Assembly (NCBI GenBank): GCA_964639205.1
Contig: CAZXCG010000009.1
Span: forward strand, 1 to 46,743
Direction of reading: 5' to 3'
DNA: 46,743 nt
From: CAZXCG01 sp964639205
GTDB lineage: Bacteria; Bacillota; Clostridia; Oscillospirales; Acutalibacteraceae
A program made the position numbers and the translations under genes. Positions 1-8,313 of this stretch are shown piece after piece. The notes below the pieces were generated by a model. That model was not told the DNA's origin and did not search any database. It saw nothing but the letters and a program-made list of their open reading frames with translations. Numbering within the stretch: the stretch's first letter is position 1; every line of letters begins with the position of its first letter.

Positions 1-84
1 ATAGCGGGTGATAACAATGTTTTAATGAAAGCACGCAAAGTTAAGGCAGAGGTTCACTTTACAGTGAATCTTAAAAATAAATAA
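1..84 (+). CDS. C-terminal end of an unknown protein (partial)
   Basis: The frame starting at base 1 is open and ends with TAA at 82-84, giving 27 residues that finish with a short lysine-rich tail. The start lies outside the window. The piece is too short to assign a family. It ends 39 bases before the next start codon, which has its own AGGAGG ribosome binding site, so the two could be cotranscribed. That this is coding at all rests only on the open frame and the spacing to the next gene. Confidence 0.4.
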   Translation: MAGDNNVLMKARKVKAEVHFTVNLKNK

Positions 85-123
85 CCCTGTAAAAATCATC
101 TTAATTATAGGAGGAATTATACA

Positions 124-1081
124 ATGAAAAGAGTTTCAGCAATTATATTGAGTTTGGTTATGATTTTCAGCGTATTTGCGGTAAATGCCTCAGCGGCGGA
201 ATATGAAGAAAAAAACGTCTTTTCCACGTGGCGGCCGTCTTTCTGGTATTCCGACGGCTCGTTTAATTACGGTGAGCTTATCCCCCCCCGAGGACGACCC
301 CAACTGGCCGCCGTACGTAGAACAGGACGAGGAATTTTTGCAGCGCAAGCATGAGCTTGAGAATTGGATGAGCGAGGAATGCTCTGCTTTGTTCACTCTT
401 GACGGCGAGCCGACCTATTCCAATGTTCCCGGTTATTTGGCAGATTATTACGAGGCTGTCCCGATCCCGGCAAATTACAGGCTGTATGATTACTACAATT
501 ACGATGTTAATCTGTTTAAAGGCTTCAGCTCTGCCGTAAGCTTCAGAGACAAATATATAAAACTTTTGCGAATGAAGAGTACTGTCGAAACGCTCGAGGA
601 TTTAGACGCATGGGAAGCAGAAGTTAAGGAATTGCTCGATGAATCGGCGGTAACCGCTGCCGATGTTGAACAAATTGTAAAGACGGTAGGCTCGGCAGAT
701 TATTATGCGCCCGAGGAAGAGCTTTACACGGCGTTTAAAGCTAAGGCGGAGGAATGCCTTGCAAGCGCCGACCCGGAAACCGGAAAGATACATATAAACC
801 TTTACTGGGAGCTTTATATGGCTTTCCGCGCGCTCTGCATCGGCTCGAACACAATGTACGGTGATTTGGACCGTGACGGAAGGGTAAGCTCGGCTGACGC
901 AACCCTTGTTTTACAGGCCTATGCGGAGCTGATTGAGCTCAACGCGAATCAGAGATGCGCGATAAACGATGAGGTTAATTCCGTAACGACTACAAAGCTG
1001 CTTCAGGCAACGGCGCAAATTATAGAGGATTTCACCTGTGAGGATTCCTGCTATTTCTGCCCTGCAAGACTTATAGCTTAA
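124..1081 (+). CDS. Secreted dockerin-domain protein, frameshifted at a C8 tract
   Basis: Translation starts at ATG 124 after AGGAGG. The first 24 or so residues are a signal peptide ending in a typical ASA-A site. The frame breaks at eight C residues (282-289). Reading on from the second frame (open to 1081) restores a continuous protein of about 318 residues, which needs one C fewer (C7 gives I-P-P-E-D-D-P). The middle of the protein resembles nothing I recognise. The C-terminus, from about base 859, has a type I dockerin repeat, GDLDRDGRVSSAD followed by an ATLVLQAYAELI helix, then a degenerate second repeat and a short Cys-containing tail. Dockerins attach secreted enzymes or structural proteins to cohesin scaffolds. 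The break may be a sequencing error, a real pseudogene or a phase-variable switch; the intact reading on both sides favours an error or a recent change. Confidence 0.7.
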
Positions 1082-1132
1082 GCGCGGACGTTCCCGCTTA
1101 TAAGGCGAGACGGTAAAAAAGCCTCTGATTTC

Positions 1133-1167
1133 GGCGGGAGATATAATCGTCTCCCGCCTGAATTTTT
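1133..1167 (+). terminator. Intrinsic terminator after the dockerin gene
   Basis: A perfect 9-bp stem, GGCGGGAGA (1133-1141) with TCTCCCGCC (1150-1158), has an 8-base loop and is followed by a T5 tract at 1163-1167. It lies 52 bases after the stop codon of the dockerin gene. Confidence 0.8.
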
Positions 1168-1444
1168 ATGAGCTTACGGTTCTGACATTCCCCGCGCCCG
1201 CTGCAAGCTGCACAGTGTACCCGGCGTTTACGGCGGTTATAATTTACGAGTTGTTTTGGATTTCAATAACAGTTGCCGTCATCGCTTCGACGGTACGTTG
1301 AATACGGGATAACGGAAAAACCGGAGCATATCTGTTTTGCTTCTTTTAATAAAGGGCTTTGCCCCGTCATTATACCGTTAGCCGAACCGTCTATCATTCT
1401 GCGGCAATTTTTACAACCCGATTTGAAAGATATGGAAGATTAAA
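1168..1444. other. Intergenic stretch with one palindromic repeat and a weak coding trace
   Basis: No gene is supported here. One copy of the dispersed GGGCTTTGCCCC palindrome lies at 1350-1372. On the minus strand, 1282 to 1166 reads as about 38 residues of ordinary-looking protein sequence interrupted by one in-frame TAA; it might be the decayed end of an old gene but is too short to claim. Confidence 0.4.
1350..1372 (+). repeat. Dispersed palindromic element, copy 1
   Basis: Contains AAAGGGCTTTGCCCCGTC flanked by AT and ATTA. The same core recurs, in either orientation, near 12519, 13456, 18945 and 40815. This copy has one mismatch in the stem (AGGGC for GGGGC). The DNA can form a short GC hairpin with a three-base loop. 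Confidence 0.7.
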
Positions 1445-2866
1445 ATGGTAATTCATTATTATAAAACAGTTAAAAGCAAGCGTATTCTCGAAGGCATAAT
1501 GGAGCTGCTGACAATGTGCGGCGATGAATTTGTTCCGCCGCTTTCCTCCCGCAGTTCAACTACGCAAAGCGCCCTGTCCGGCGGAGGCGGAAGCGGAGGA
1601 GCGCCCTATGAGTATTTTGAAGGTATCCGCGCGCAGTCTGCGTTTGCAGCTGTGCAAAACGGCAAGGTTGTAGGCTTTATGTCGTTTAAAAAGAATTATA
1701 TTTCCGCCCGGATTCCCCCCGCGTTTCAGCCCAACGTTTACATAACGACCGTTATAGTTCATCCGCAGTTCCGCAACCGCGGCATAACGGGCAAGCTTTA
1801 CGGCGCTCTTTTTTCCAAATTTGAGGGCTACCACATTTTTACGCGCACATGGTCTGCCAACGTTTCTCATATTCGTATTCTGCGCTCAAGGAAGTTTTAC
1901 GAGTTTTGCCGTTTGGAAAACGACCGCGGCGCAGGCATTGATACCATATATTACCACCGCAAACCGGCGACCCGCGGCAGGCTTCAAAGCATCAGGCAGT
2001 ATCACCTTACCGGCAGCCTTGTGTTCCTTGCGCTTTTGGTTCTCCTTATCACTGCTTTTCTGGTTACCTGGCTTATGACCTCGTCCGGAGTTGCGCACGA
2101 TCTCTCCATTGCGGTTTTCACCTCGCTTATAGCCTCGGCATTGTGCCTTTTTTCCGACACAATTCTGAAAATCCGCGAATCCAAAAACGACGAGTACATA
2201 AATACTCTTAAAAGCTACGGAATAGAAAATCTTCAGTTCCACAAAGATGAGCTGCTGGAAAGCATACTCCCGAAATGCTCCGAGGAAATATGGATTTCCG
2301 GGTACCGTCTCATTATGACTTCTAAGAAATCCTTTTTGGAAGCGCTTGAAAAGGCGTGTAAAAACAGCCCGGGAATCCGCGTAAGAGTGCTGACCGTCGC
2401 TCCGTGGAGCGAGACCTTCAGGCTTGTATACGGCGACGAAGACGTAACGGACAACTACATTAAGGTTTTCGGTACGCTCGGCAAGTGTATGGCAGAATAC
2501 TCGACCGCCCTCGAAATAAGGATGACGGAAACTCCCATTTTCAACGATACCTATAAGGTTGACGACAGGTTTGTTACGGGGCCGTACCTCCACTGCGCGG
2601 ATAAAAACAATATGAAAATTACTGCCAAGGATTTCTTTTCGCTCGATATAGACAACCCCCACAAGGAGCTGTTTGACATAATCTATAAGGATTATACGGC
2701 GGTTTGGAACAGCTCTGACTGCGCGCTGAGCTGCTTTGGGTTTTATCGGTGCCTTGAAGAGGAGCGTGAAGCCGTTGAAGGGTATACGAAGGAGCAAAAG
2801 CTTGACTTTATAAAAAGATGGTGCTATCCTCTAACCGCACACGCGGAAGACCCCCGCGCCGACTGA
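1445..2866 (+). CDS. GNAT acetyltransferase - two TM - PLD-like fusion protein
   Basis: A 473-residue protein in three parts. Residues about 50-165 look like a GNAT N-acetyltransferase, with a beta-strand ending TTVIVHP followed by QFRNRGITGKLY, the acetyl-CoA pyrophosphate loop, here with T where G/A is usual. Residues about 189-242 hold two hydrophobic segments that fit membrane spans. Residues about 260-455 resemble phospholipase-D-like folds: a strand EEIWISGYR, a second IRVRVLTVAP, and a late aromatic stretch ending YKDYTAVW. The classical HxK(x)4D motif is not visible, so nuclease or lipase activity is doubtful. It stands alone, between terminator-like structures. The start is ATG 1445 with a weak GGAAG upstream. 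I do not know this architecture from a named family; the domain calls are from motif reading only. Confidence 0.6.
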   Translation: MVIHYYKTVKSKRILEGIMELLTMCGDEFVPPLSSRSSTTQSALSGGGGSGGAPYEYFEGIRAQSAFAAVQNGKVVGFMSFKKNYISARIPPAFQPNVYITTVIVHPQFRNRGITGKLYGALFSKFEGYHIFTRTWSANVSHIRILRSRKFYEFCRLENDRGAGIDTIYYHRKPATRGRLQSIRQYHLTGSLVFLALLVLLITAFLVTWLMTSSGVAHDLSIAVFTSLIASALCLFSDTILKIRESKNDEYINTLKSYGIENLQFHKDELLESILPKCSEEIWISGYRLIMTSKKSFLEALEKACKNSPGIRVRVLTVAPWSETFRLVYGDEDVTDNYIKVFGTLGKCMAEYSTALEIRMTETPIFNDTYKVDDRFVTGPYLHCADKNNMKITAKDFFSLDIDNPHKELFDIIYKDYTAVWNSSDCALSCFGFYRCLEEEREAVEGYTKEQKLDFIKRWCYPLTAHAEDPRAD

Positions 2867-2902
2867 CCGCACACAGGCGCGGGAAAATAAAATAAGGGTT
2901 TT

Positions 2903-2931
2903 CAGGGCTCTTTCCGACCGGGAGAGCCCTG
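2903..2931 (+). terminator. Possible terminator hairpin
   Basis: CAGGGCTCT (2903-2911) pairs perfectly with AGAGCCCTG (2923-2931) over an 11-base loop, 37 bases after the stop of the fusion gene. The following TTGCTT is a poor T tract, so termination may be weak or factor-dependent. Confidence 0.45.
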
Positions 2932-2980
2932 TTGCTTCGGCGCAAGCGGCAATTTACCCGATATTGACCGTATTTTTACC

Positions 2981-3009
2981 TTGCATTAACATACAAATTC
3001 GTATATAAT
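2981..3009 (+). promoter_or_regulatory. Promoter of the wall-polymer operon
   Basis: TTGCAT (2981-2986), a 17-base spacer and a perfect TATAAT (3004-3009) form a strong vegetative-type promoter about 60 bases before the first glycerophosphotransferase gene. The spacing and -10 box match sigma-A consensus. Confidence 0.75.
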
Positions 3010-3069
3010 ACTACAAAGGAGCAATACCCGGCGGCGCTCCGGTTCGGTTTAATAATAAGGAAATGAAAT

Positions 3070-4185
3070 ATGCTGCTGATTTTTGCCGTAGGAAGATTTT
3101 TTCTTAATATAATATATGCGTTTCACAAGGCTTTTCCGGTAAAGGACAGGATAGCAATAGTAAGCAGGCAGAGCGACCGTCCTTCCGAGGACGTGCGGCT
3201 GCTGTGCGACGAGCTCAAGCGTCTGGCGCCCGAAAAAGAGGTGGTCGTGTCCTGCAAAATGATAGGCGGGGGAATCGGCGGAAAAATAAAATATGTTTTT
3301 TATATGGCAGGAACCCAAATGCATCTTTTTGCATCCTCCCGCGCGGTAATATTGGACGGGTACTGCATCGCCGCAAGTTTGCTCAGACACAGACCGGAGC
3401 TCAAAATCGTGCAGATGTGGCACGCCATGGGCGCTATGAAGAAGTTTGGTTACCTGACCGTGGGCGAAGAAGAAGGCTGCAGCGAAACGGTCGCAAAAGG
3501 GATGAGAATGCACAAAAATTACAGCGTTGTATTTGTCAGCAGCAGCGTTTGCAAGCGCCTTTTGGCTCCCGCTTACGGCTGCGGCGAGGAAATTATGCGG
3601 GTTATGCCGCTCCCGCGCGCCGATCTGCTGACGGACGGGAATTTTCAAAGGGAAACCAGAAAACGCATTTTGAGGCGGTATCCGCAATTAAGCACGAAAG
3701 AAAATATTCTGTACGCGCCGACCTTCAGAAAAAATCAGACGGACGTCGAATATGTGCTCAAGCTTGTAAGCGCCGTTGATTTTTCAAAATATAATTTGAT
3801 AATAAAGCTTCATCCGCTGGTTCACTGCGACGTCGGAATCGAGCCTGCCGTTTCGGACAGGTTGTTTTCCTCAATAGAAATGCTCAGCGCGGCGGATTAT
3901 GTGATTACCGATTATTCCGCTTTTATGTTTGAAGCGGCTTTGGCGGGGAAACCGCTGTTCCGCTTTATCCCGGATAACGACGCGTATGCCCGGCGGCGCG
4001 GATTTTTAATAGATATTGACGCGGAGTTCCCGGGCGAGCAGTCCGCGGACGCCGAGGTTATCTTGGGCAAAATTACCCAAAAGGCTTACGATTTGGAAAA
4101 GGTGCGCGCCTTTGCAGCAAAATATATCGAGAAAGACGGCTCGTGCACAAAGAATATGGCGGAATATATTTTAGGGCTTGAATAA
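3070..4185 (+). CDS. CDP-glycerol glycerophosphotransferase family protein (TagB/TagF-like) 1
   Basis: This 371-residue protein belongs to the family that transfers polyol-phosphate from a CDP-activated donor during teichoic acid synthesis at the inner face of the membrane. The two catalytic-type histidines of the family are visible: WHAMG (H118) and IKLHP (H248). The downstream motif VITDYSAFMFEAAL matches the donor-binding region, and APTFR precedes H248. The N-terminus is hydrophobic and amphipathic, as expected for membrane association. It is the first gene of the operon, with AAGGA before ATG 3070. Its length equals the catalytic domain alone, so it could be a primase (TagB-like) or a polymerase; donor (CDP-glycerol, CDP-ribitol or CDP-arabinitol) cannot be told from sequence. 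Confidence 0.85.
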   Translation: MLLIFAVGRFFLNIIYAFHKAFPVKDRIAIVSRQSDRPSEDVRLLCDELKRLAPEKEVVVSCKMIGGGIGGKIKYVFYMAGTQMHLFASSRAVILDGYCIAASLLRHRPELKIVQMWHAMGAMKKFGYLTVGEEEGCSETVAKGMRMHKNYSVVFVSSSVCKRLLAPAYGCGEEIMRVMPLPRADLLTDGNFQRETRKRILRRYPQLSTKENILYAPTFRKNQTDVEYVLKLVSAVDFSKYNLIIKLHPLVHCDVGIEPAVSDRLFSSIEMLSAADYVITDYSAFMFEAALAGKPLFRFIPDNDAYARRRGFLIDIDAEFPGEQSADAEVILGKITQKAYDLEKVRAFAAKYIEKDGSCTKNMAEYILGLE

Positions 4186-4241
4186 GCTCGAGCCTTATTA
4201 AGCGTCCGCAGCTTTTGCAAAGCGGCAGGGAGGTACAGAAT

Positions 4242-4955
4242 ATGGTTTACGCAGCAATATTGGCAAGCGGAGTGGGCAAGCGCATGGGAGCGGATATTCC
4301 GAAGCAATATCTCGAGATTGACGGATTGCCGATTATCGCATACACGCTCCGGTCGGTACTGAGCGTTGAAAGAATCGGCAAGGTATATGTTGCCGTTTCG
4401 GCAGAATATATCGATTATATCAACAGGCTTGTCGAAAAACACTTTGAAGGCTACTCGGACAAAATAGAGATTGTACAGGGCGGCAAGGAGCGCATAGACA
4501 CAATAAACAACGTGACGGAAAGCATTGTCGGCAAGTACGGGGTACAAGAGGACGACGTCGTTATGTTTCACGACGCGGTACGCCCGTTTGTCACGGCAAA
4601 AATTCTGAACGACAGTATTGACGGGGTGTTAAAATACGGCGCAGTCGTCGCGGGAATCCCCGCGGTTGACACTATGCTTTGCTCGGAGGACGGAAAAAAG
4701 GTGGACCGCATACCGAACCGCGCGAGCATATTCCACGGGCAGTCGCCGGACAGCTTTAATTTAAAATACTTTATCGAGCTGGGAAGCAGACTTACGGATA
4801 AGCAGAAGCAGCTTCTGACCGGCACGTCGCAGTTCTGTACGTACAATAACGAACCGATTTACCTTGTCGAGGGCGACGAAATTAATTTTAAAATAACAAC
4901 GGCGGAGGATTTAAAACGCGCCCGCTTAATTGTTAAAGAAAGGAAAAGCGTATGA
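4242..4955 (+). CDS. IspD/TarI-family CDP-polyol cytidylyltransferase
   Basis: A nucleotidyltransferase of about 237 residues with the CTP-binding signature AAILASGVGKRMG near its start, followed by IPKQYLEIDG, and the mid-protein HDAVRPFV motif, all typical of IspD and TarI. IspD itself acts in isoprenoid synthesis. Here the gene sits between a TagB/TagF-like transferase and a polyol dehydrogenase, so a pentitol-phosphate cytidylyltransferase making a CDP-polyol donor is more likely. I chose ATG 4242 because GGGAGG lies 9 bases upstream; an ATG at 4215 has no such site. The stop overlaps the start of the next gene (ATGA-type overlap at 4952), indicating translational coupling. Ribitol versus arabinitol specificity is inference from the operon. 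Confidence 0.82.
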   Translation: MVYAAILASGVGKRMGADIPKQYLEIDGLPIIAYTLRSVLSVERIGKVYVAVSAEYIDYINRLVEKHFEGYSDKIEIVQGGKERIDTINNVTESIVGKYGVQEDDVVMFHDAVRPFVTAKILNDSIDGVLKYGAVVAGIPAVDTMLCSEDGKKVDRIPNRASIFHGQSPDSFNLKYFIELGSRLTDKQKQLLTGTSQFCTYNNEPIYLVEGDEINFKITTAEDLKRARLIVKERKSV

Positions 4956-5980
4956 AAGCTTTGAACCTGCACGGAGTAAACAACCTTGTTTTGGAGGAGG
5001 TTGAAACCCCGGTTCCAAAAGACGGGGAGGTGCTGCTGAAAATACGCGCGAGCGGAATTTGCTCAAGCGACGAGGACCGCATTTTTAAAACCGGGACATA
5101 CCATTTCCCGACGATTCCGGGACATGAGTTTTCAGGGCAGATAGTCGAGCTCGGTCGGGGCGCGGACCCCTCTCTTTTGGGCAGAAAGGCAAGCGTATTC
5201 CCCATGCTTCCCTGCAAAAAATGCACCGCCTGCGGCAACGGAGACTACGCCATGTGCGCCGATTACAAATATTTCGGTTCGAGGAACGACGGCGCCTTTG
5301 CGCAGTACCTTGCCGTGCCCGTGTGGAACCTTGTTTTGCTTGACGATTCAATAGATTACAGAGTCGGCGCGCTGATGGAGCCCGCCGCCGTAGCGCTGCA
5401 CGCTGTTAATATAGGCGGAGTTAAGGCAAATCGGAAGGTCGCGGTTATCGGTACCGGCACAATAGGAGTGCTGGTGGGCGCGTTCTGCAAATTAAGGGGA
5501 GCCGACGTATACATCTGCGGCAGACGCAGAGAAAGCCTCGAAAACGCCGAAAGCTTCGGCTTTAAAACAATAGATACCAAGGAGCTTAAAGAGCGCGTCA
5601 ACGAAGCGACCGCGGGTGAAGGCATGGACGTTGTTTTTGAGGCGGTAGGCACAAACCAAAGCATGGAAAGCGCCGTTATGAGCGCCGGAAACGCCGGCGT
5701 GGTTGTGGCGCTGGGGAATCCGCACTCGGACTTTGCTTTGCCAAAAGACGTTTACTGGAAAATACTAAGACGGCAGCTTCAGGTTCGCGGAACATGGAAC
5801 TCGGATTATAACGAAAGAAACAACGACTGGCAGTCGGTAGCCCGCCTTATGAAAGAAAAGGGCTTTCCGTTTGAAAAACTGATTTCAAAAACCTATTCGC
5901 TCGAGCAGTATAAGGAAGCGTTTGATTTTCTCAGAGACAAGACCGCAAGCAAAACAAAGCTGATGTTTGTTATGGACTGA
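4952..5980 (+). CDS. Zinc-dependent polyol-phosphate dehydrogenase (GatD/TarJ-like)
   Basis: A medium-chain alcohol dehydrogenase of 342 residues. The catalytic zinc ligands C37 (GICSSDED) and the GHEFSG histidine are present, the structural zinc loop has all four cysteines (CKKCTACGNGDYAMC), and the Rossmann motif VIGTGTIGVLVG starts near residue 168. The overall pattern is closest to galactitol-1-phosphate 5-dehydrogenase. In this operon it probably runs in the reductive direction, turning a pentulose 5-phosphate into the pentitol phosphate that the preceding cytidylyltransferase activates. It overlaps that gene by 4 bases. TarJ (ribulose-5-P to ribitol-5-P) and the D-xylulose-5-P reductase of CDP-arabinitol synthesis are the two main options. 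Confidence 0.82.
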   Translation: MKALNLHGVNNLVLEEVETPVPKDGEVLLKIRASGICSSDEDRIFKTGTYHFPTIPGHEFSGQIVELGRGADPSLLGRKASVFPMLPCKKCTACGNGDYAMCADYKYFGSRNDGAFAQYLAVPVWNLVLLDDSIDYRVGALMEPAAVALHAVNIGGVKANRKVAVIGTGTIGVLVGAFCKLRGADVYICGRRRESLENAESFGFKTIDTKELKERVNEATAGEGMDVVFEAVGTNQSMESAVMSAGNAGVVVALGNPHSDFALPKDVYWKILRRQLQVRGTWNSDYNERNNDWQSVARLMKEKGFPFEKLISKTYSLEQYKEAFDFLRDKTASKTKLMFVMD

Positions 5981-5995
5981 AGGAGGAAAGCAGCA

Positions 5996-6670
5996 ATGAA
6001 GAAGGGCAAAATATCTGCGTCCATGATGTGTTCCGGGCTGGATAAAACGTTTTATTATCTGACGGAATTCAAGGAGGCTCAAATCGAGTTTTTGCATATA
6101 GATATAATGGACGGCGAGTTCGTCCCCAATTTTGCGCTTGGAACCGACTATGTAAAAAGCCTGCGGAGAATTACCGACATACCTTTTGATTTTCATTTTC
6201 TTGTAAATAATCCGCTGGAAAAGATGAGCTGGTTTGATATACGCGAGGGCGATCAGGTCTCTTTCCACTATGAAAATAACAGCAAAATACCGCAATGCCT
6301 CGATTACCTCAAAAGGCTCGGCGCCGCCTCGCTTATAGCCGTTAATCCCGAAACCGATTACAGGCTTCTGGATTCTTATATAGACGATATTAACGGCGTG
6401 CTTGTTATGACCGTGCATCCGGGCTTTGCCGGCAAAAAGCTGATTCCCTACACAATAGATAAGGTGCGTGAAATGCGCAAATATTATGATTCCGTCGGCA
6501 GGGAGGACATTTTTTTGGAGGTTGACGGCAACATAAGCATTGAAAACGCCGAAATTTTGTACAAGGCGGGAGCGGAAGTGTTTGTGGCAGGCTCCTCAAG
6601 CCTGTTTAAAAAGGGCGAACAGTCAACCAGAGAAATCATCGACGCAAAAAGAAAAGTAATAGGCTGGTGA
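5996..6670 (+). CDS. Ribulose-phosphate 3-epimerase family protein
   Basis: A TIM-barrel epimerase of 224 residues. The metal and phosphate sites are recognisable: HIDIMDGEFVPNF, FDFHFLV (usually DVHLM), VHPGFAG, EVDGNIS and AGSSSLF. The family interconverts D-ribulose 5-phosphate and D-xylulose 5-phosphate; close relatives act on allulose 6-phosphate. AGGAGG precedes ATG 5996, 15 bases after the dehydrogenase stop. A housekeeping rpe would normally sit elsewhere, so this diverged copy in the polymer operon suggests that the dehydrogenase uses xylulose 5-phosphate, giving arabinitol 5-phosphate, or at least that the operon feeds its own pentulose supply. The replacement of the usual HLM by HFLV shows it is not a typical housekeeping enzyme. 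Confidence 0.82.
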   Translation: MKKGKISASMMCSGLDKTFYYLTEFKEAQIEFLHIDIMDGEFVPNFALGTDYVKSLRRITDIPFDFHFLVNNPLEKMSWFDIREGDQVSFHYENNSKIPQCLDYLKRLGAASLIAVNPETDYRLLDSYIDDINGVLVMTVHPGFAGKKLIPYTIDKVREMRKYYDSVGREDIFLEVDGNISIENAEILYKAGAEVFVAGSSSLFKKGEQSTREIIDAKRKVIGW

Positions 6671-8313
6671 ACACATTGCACGAGTTGCTTCTTGACAATA
6701 TAGAATTTCACAGAACCGTTTTAACCCTTGACGGCGAATGCAGCCTGCCGCTTAATGGGGACGAATTTTATCTGCTTGAAAGCGCAAGTGGCGTTCTGCT
6801 GCCGGTAACCGGCGTTGAGCTGAGCGGAAAAAGCTTTCATCTTGAGCTGTATACGCTGGCGTGCAACCGCGAGGCTCCGCTTACGGACGGACACTGGTAT
6901 TTGTGCGTGAGAACCGGGGACGGCAGGCTGATACGCGCCTACGTTACCGACGCTTTGTACGACAAAATATACCAGTATGTTATCCCCGACAAGGAGCTTG
7001 ATGTATCGGTGGATAAGTCCGCAAACAATTACTTCCACATTTTTTCAAAGCTCAGGGAAGAGGACTTCGCTTTTTACCTAAAGGTTGAATATAAAGCGCC
7101 CGACAAAAAAAAGTCCGTTTTAAAAACGTGGATAAGCAACGTAAAGCGCCGGCACAGATACAGACTCAAGGTAGTAAGACAGGCTGTTTTCGCCCGGCTT
7201 TTCAAATTTTTTAACAAACACATCGGGAAAACCGGAAACAAAGTGCTGTTTACCTCGGACTCAAGGGCGCAAATAAGCGGCAACGAGGAATTTGTCTACA
7301 GGCGGATGCTCGAACGCGGAATGGATAAGGATTATGTTTTCCGATTTTCTTTTAAATCAAATATAAATAATCACCGCAAATTTAAGGACAAGCTTTTGTT
7401 TACCTATTATCTTGCCACTTCGGATTATATATTTTTAGACGATTACCAGCCGGAAATTTACCTCAACAAATATGACCCGTCCGTAAAGGTAGTGCAGCTT
7501 TGGCACGCCTGCGGCGCGTTTAAAACCCTCGGCTTTGAGCGCCTTGGCAAAAAGGGCGCTCCGCCGTTTACCACCCGCGTCCATAAATGCTATACCCATG
7601 TGCCGGTAAGCTCGGTGCATTCGGCAAAACACCATGCGGAGGCTTTCGCGATAGATATGAGCAAGTTCTACCCGGTTGGGATACCGCGCACCGATGTTTT
7701 CTTCGATTCGGAGTACAAAAAGCGGACGGCGGAGAATATGTATGCGCAGTTTCCTCAAATTAAGGGAGCGAGCAAAGTAATACTCTACGCGCCCACCTTC
7801 CGCGGCGAAAACGCCAAAAGCGCCTATTTCCCCATGCATTTGCTGAACCTTAAAAAAATCGGCGAATATTTAAAAAAGGTCAACGGCATTATGATTGTAA
7901 AAATGCACCCTTTTGTTAAAGAGCCGCTGCCGATTCCGCAAGGTTATGAGCAATGCTTCATAGACGCGTCGTCATACCGCGAGGTAAACGACCTCCTTTT
8001 TGTAACGGACGTGCTTATTACGGACTATTCCTCCGTAATATACGAAACGGCGCTTCTCAACAAGCCTATGCTGTTTTACGCCTTTGATTTAAAAAAGTAC
8101 GAAAAAGAGAGAGGCTTTTACGAGCCGTATGCGGCTATGGTTCCCGGCAAAATTGTTAAAACGGTTCCGGCGCTGGTAAAGGCGCTTGAAGAAGAGGATT
8201 ACGAAAGCGAAAAGCTTAGCGGATTTATAAAAAAGAACTTTAAATATACGGACGGAAAATCGACGGACAGAGTAATAGACTTGATTTTCGGGGAAAAGGA
8301 TAATGCTTGCTAA
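6667..8313 (+). CDS. CDP-glycerol glycerophosphotransferase family protein (TagF-like) 2, with N-terminal extension
   Basis: 548 residues. About the first 190 residues form an extra N-terminal region resembling the accessory beta-rich domains found ahead of some wall-polymer transferases. A basic stretch around residues 150-180 fits peripheral membrane binding. The catalytic part carries LWHACG (H280), YAPTFRG, KMHPF (H414) and LITDYSSVIYETAL, so both family histidines are present. Translation most likely begins with GTG 6667, which overlaps the TGA of the epimerase gene, and no strong ribosome binding site is seen, so coupling is likely. The length and the complete donor-site motifs suggest a polymerase. 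The polyol used is not readable from the sequence. Confidence 0.85.
   Translation: MNTLHELLLDNIEFHRTVLTLDGECSLPLNGDEFYLLESASGVLLPVTGVELSGKSFHLELYTLACNREAPLTDGHWYLCVRTGDGRLIRAYVTDALYDKIYQYVIPDKELDVSVDKSANNYFHIFSKLREEDFAFYLKVEYKAPDKKKSVLKTWISNVKRRHRYRLKVVRQAVFARLFKFFNKHIGKTGNKVLFTSDSRAQISGNEEFVYRRMLERGMDKDYVFRFSFKSNINNHRKFKDKLLFTYYLATSDYIFLDDYQPEIYLNKYDPSVKVVQLWHACGAFKTLGFERLGKKGAPPFTTRVHKCYTHVPVSSVHSAKHHAEAFAIDMSKFYPVGIPRTDVFFDSEYKKRTAENMYAQFPQIKGASKVILYAPTFRGENAKSAYFPMHLLNLKKIGEYLKKVNGIMIVKMHPFVKEPLPIPQGYEQCFIDASSYREVNDLLFVTDVLITDYSSVIYETALLNKPMLFYAFDLKKYEKERGFYEPYAAMVPGKIVKTVPALVKALEEEDYESEKLSGFIKKNFKYTDGKSTDRVIDLIFGEKDNAC

Noticed and set aside
1166..1282. Decayed minus-strand gene
   Set aside because: About 38 plausible residues with one in-frame stop, no start site and no recognisable motif; too little to call.
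1886..2797. Minus-strand open frame of about 300 codons
   Set aside because: Antisense to the GNAT-PLD-like gene; codon pattern and motifs support the plus strand.
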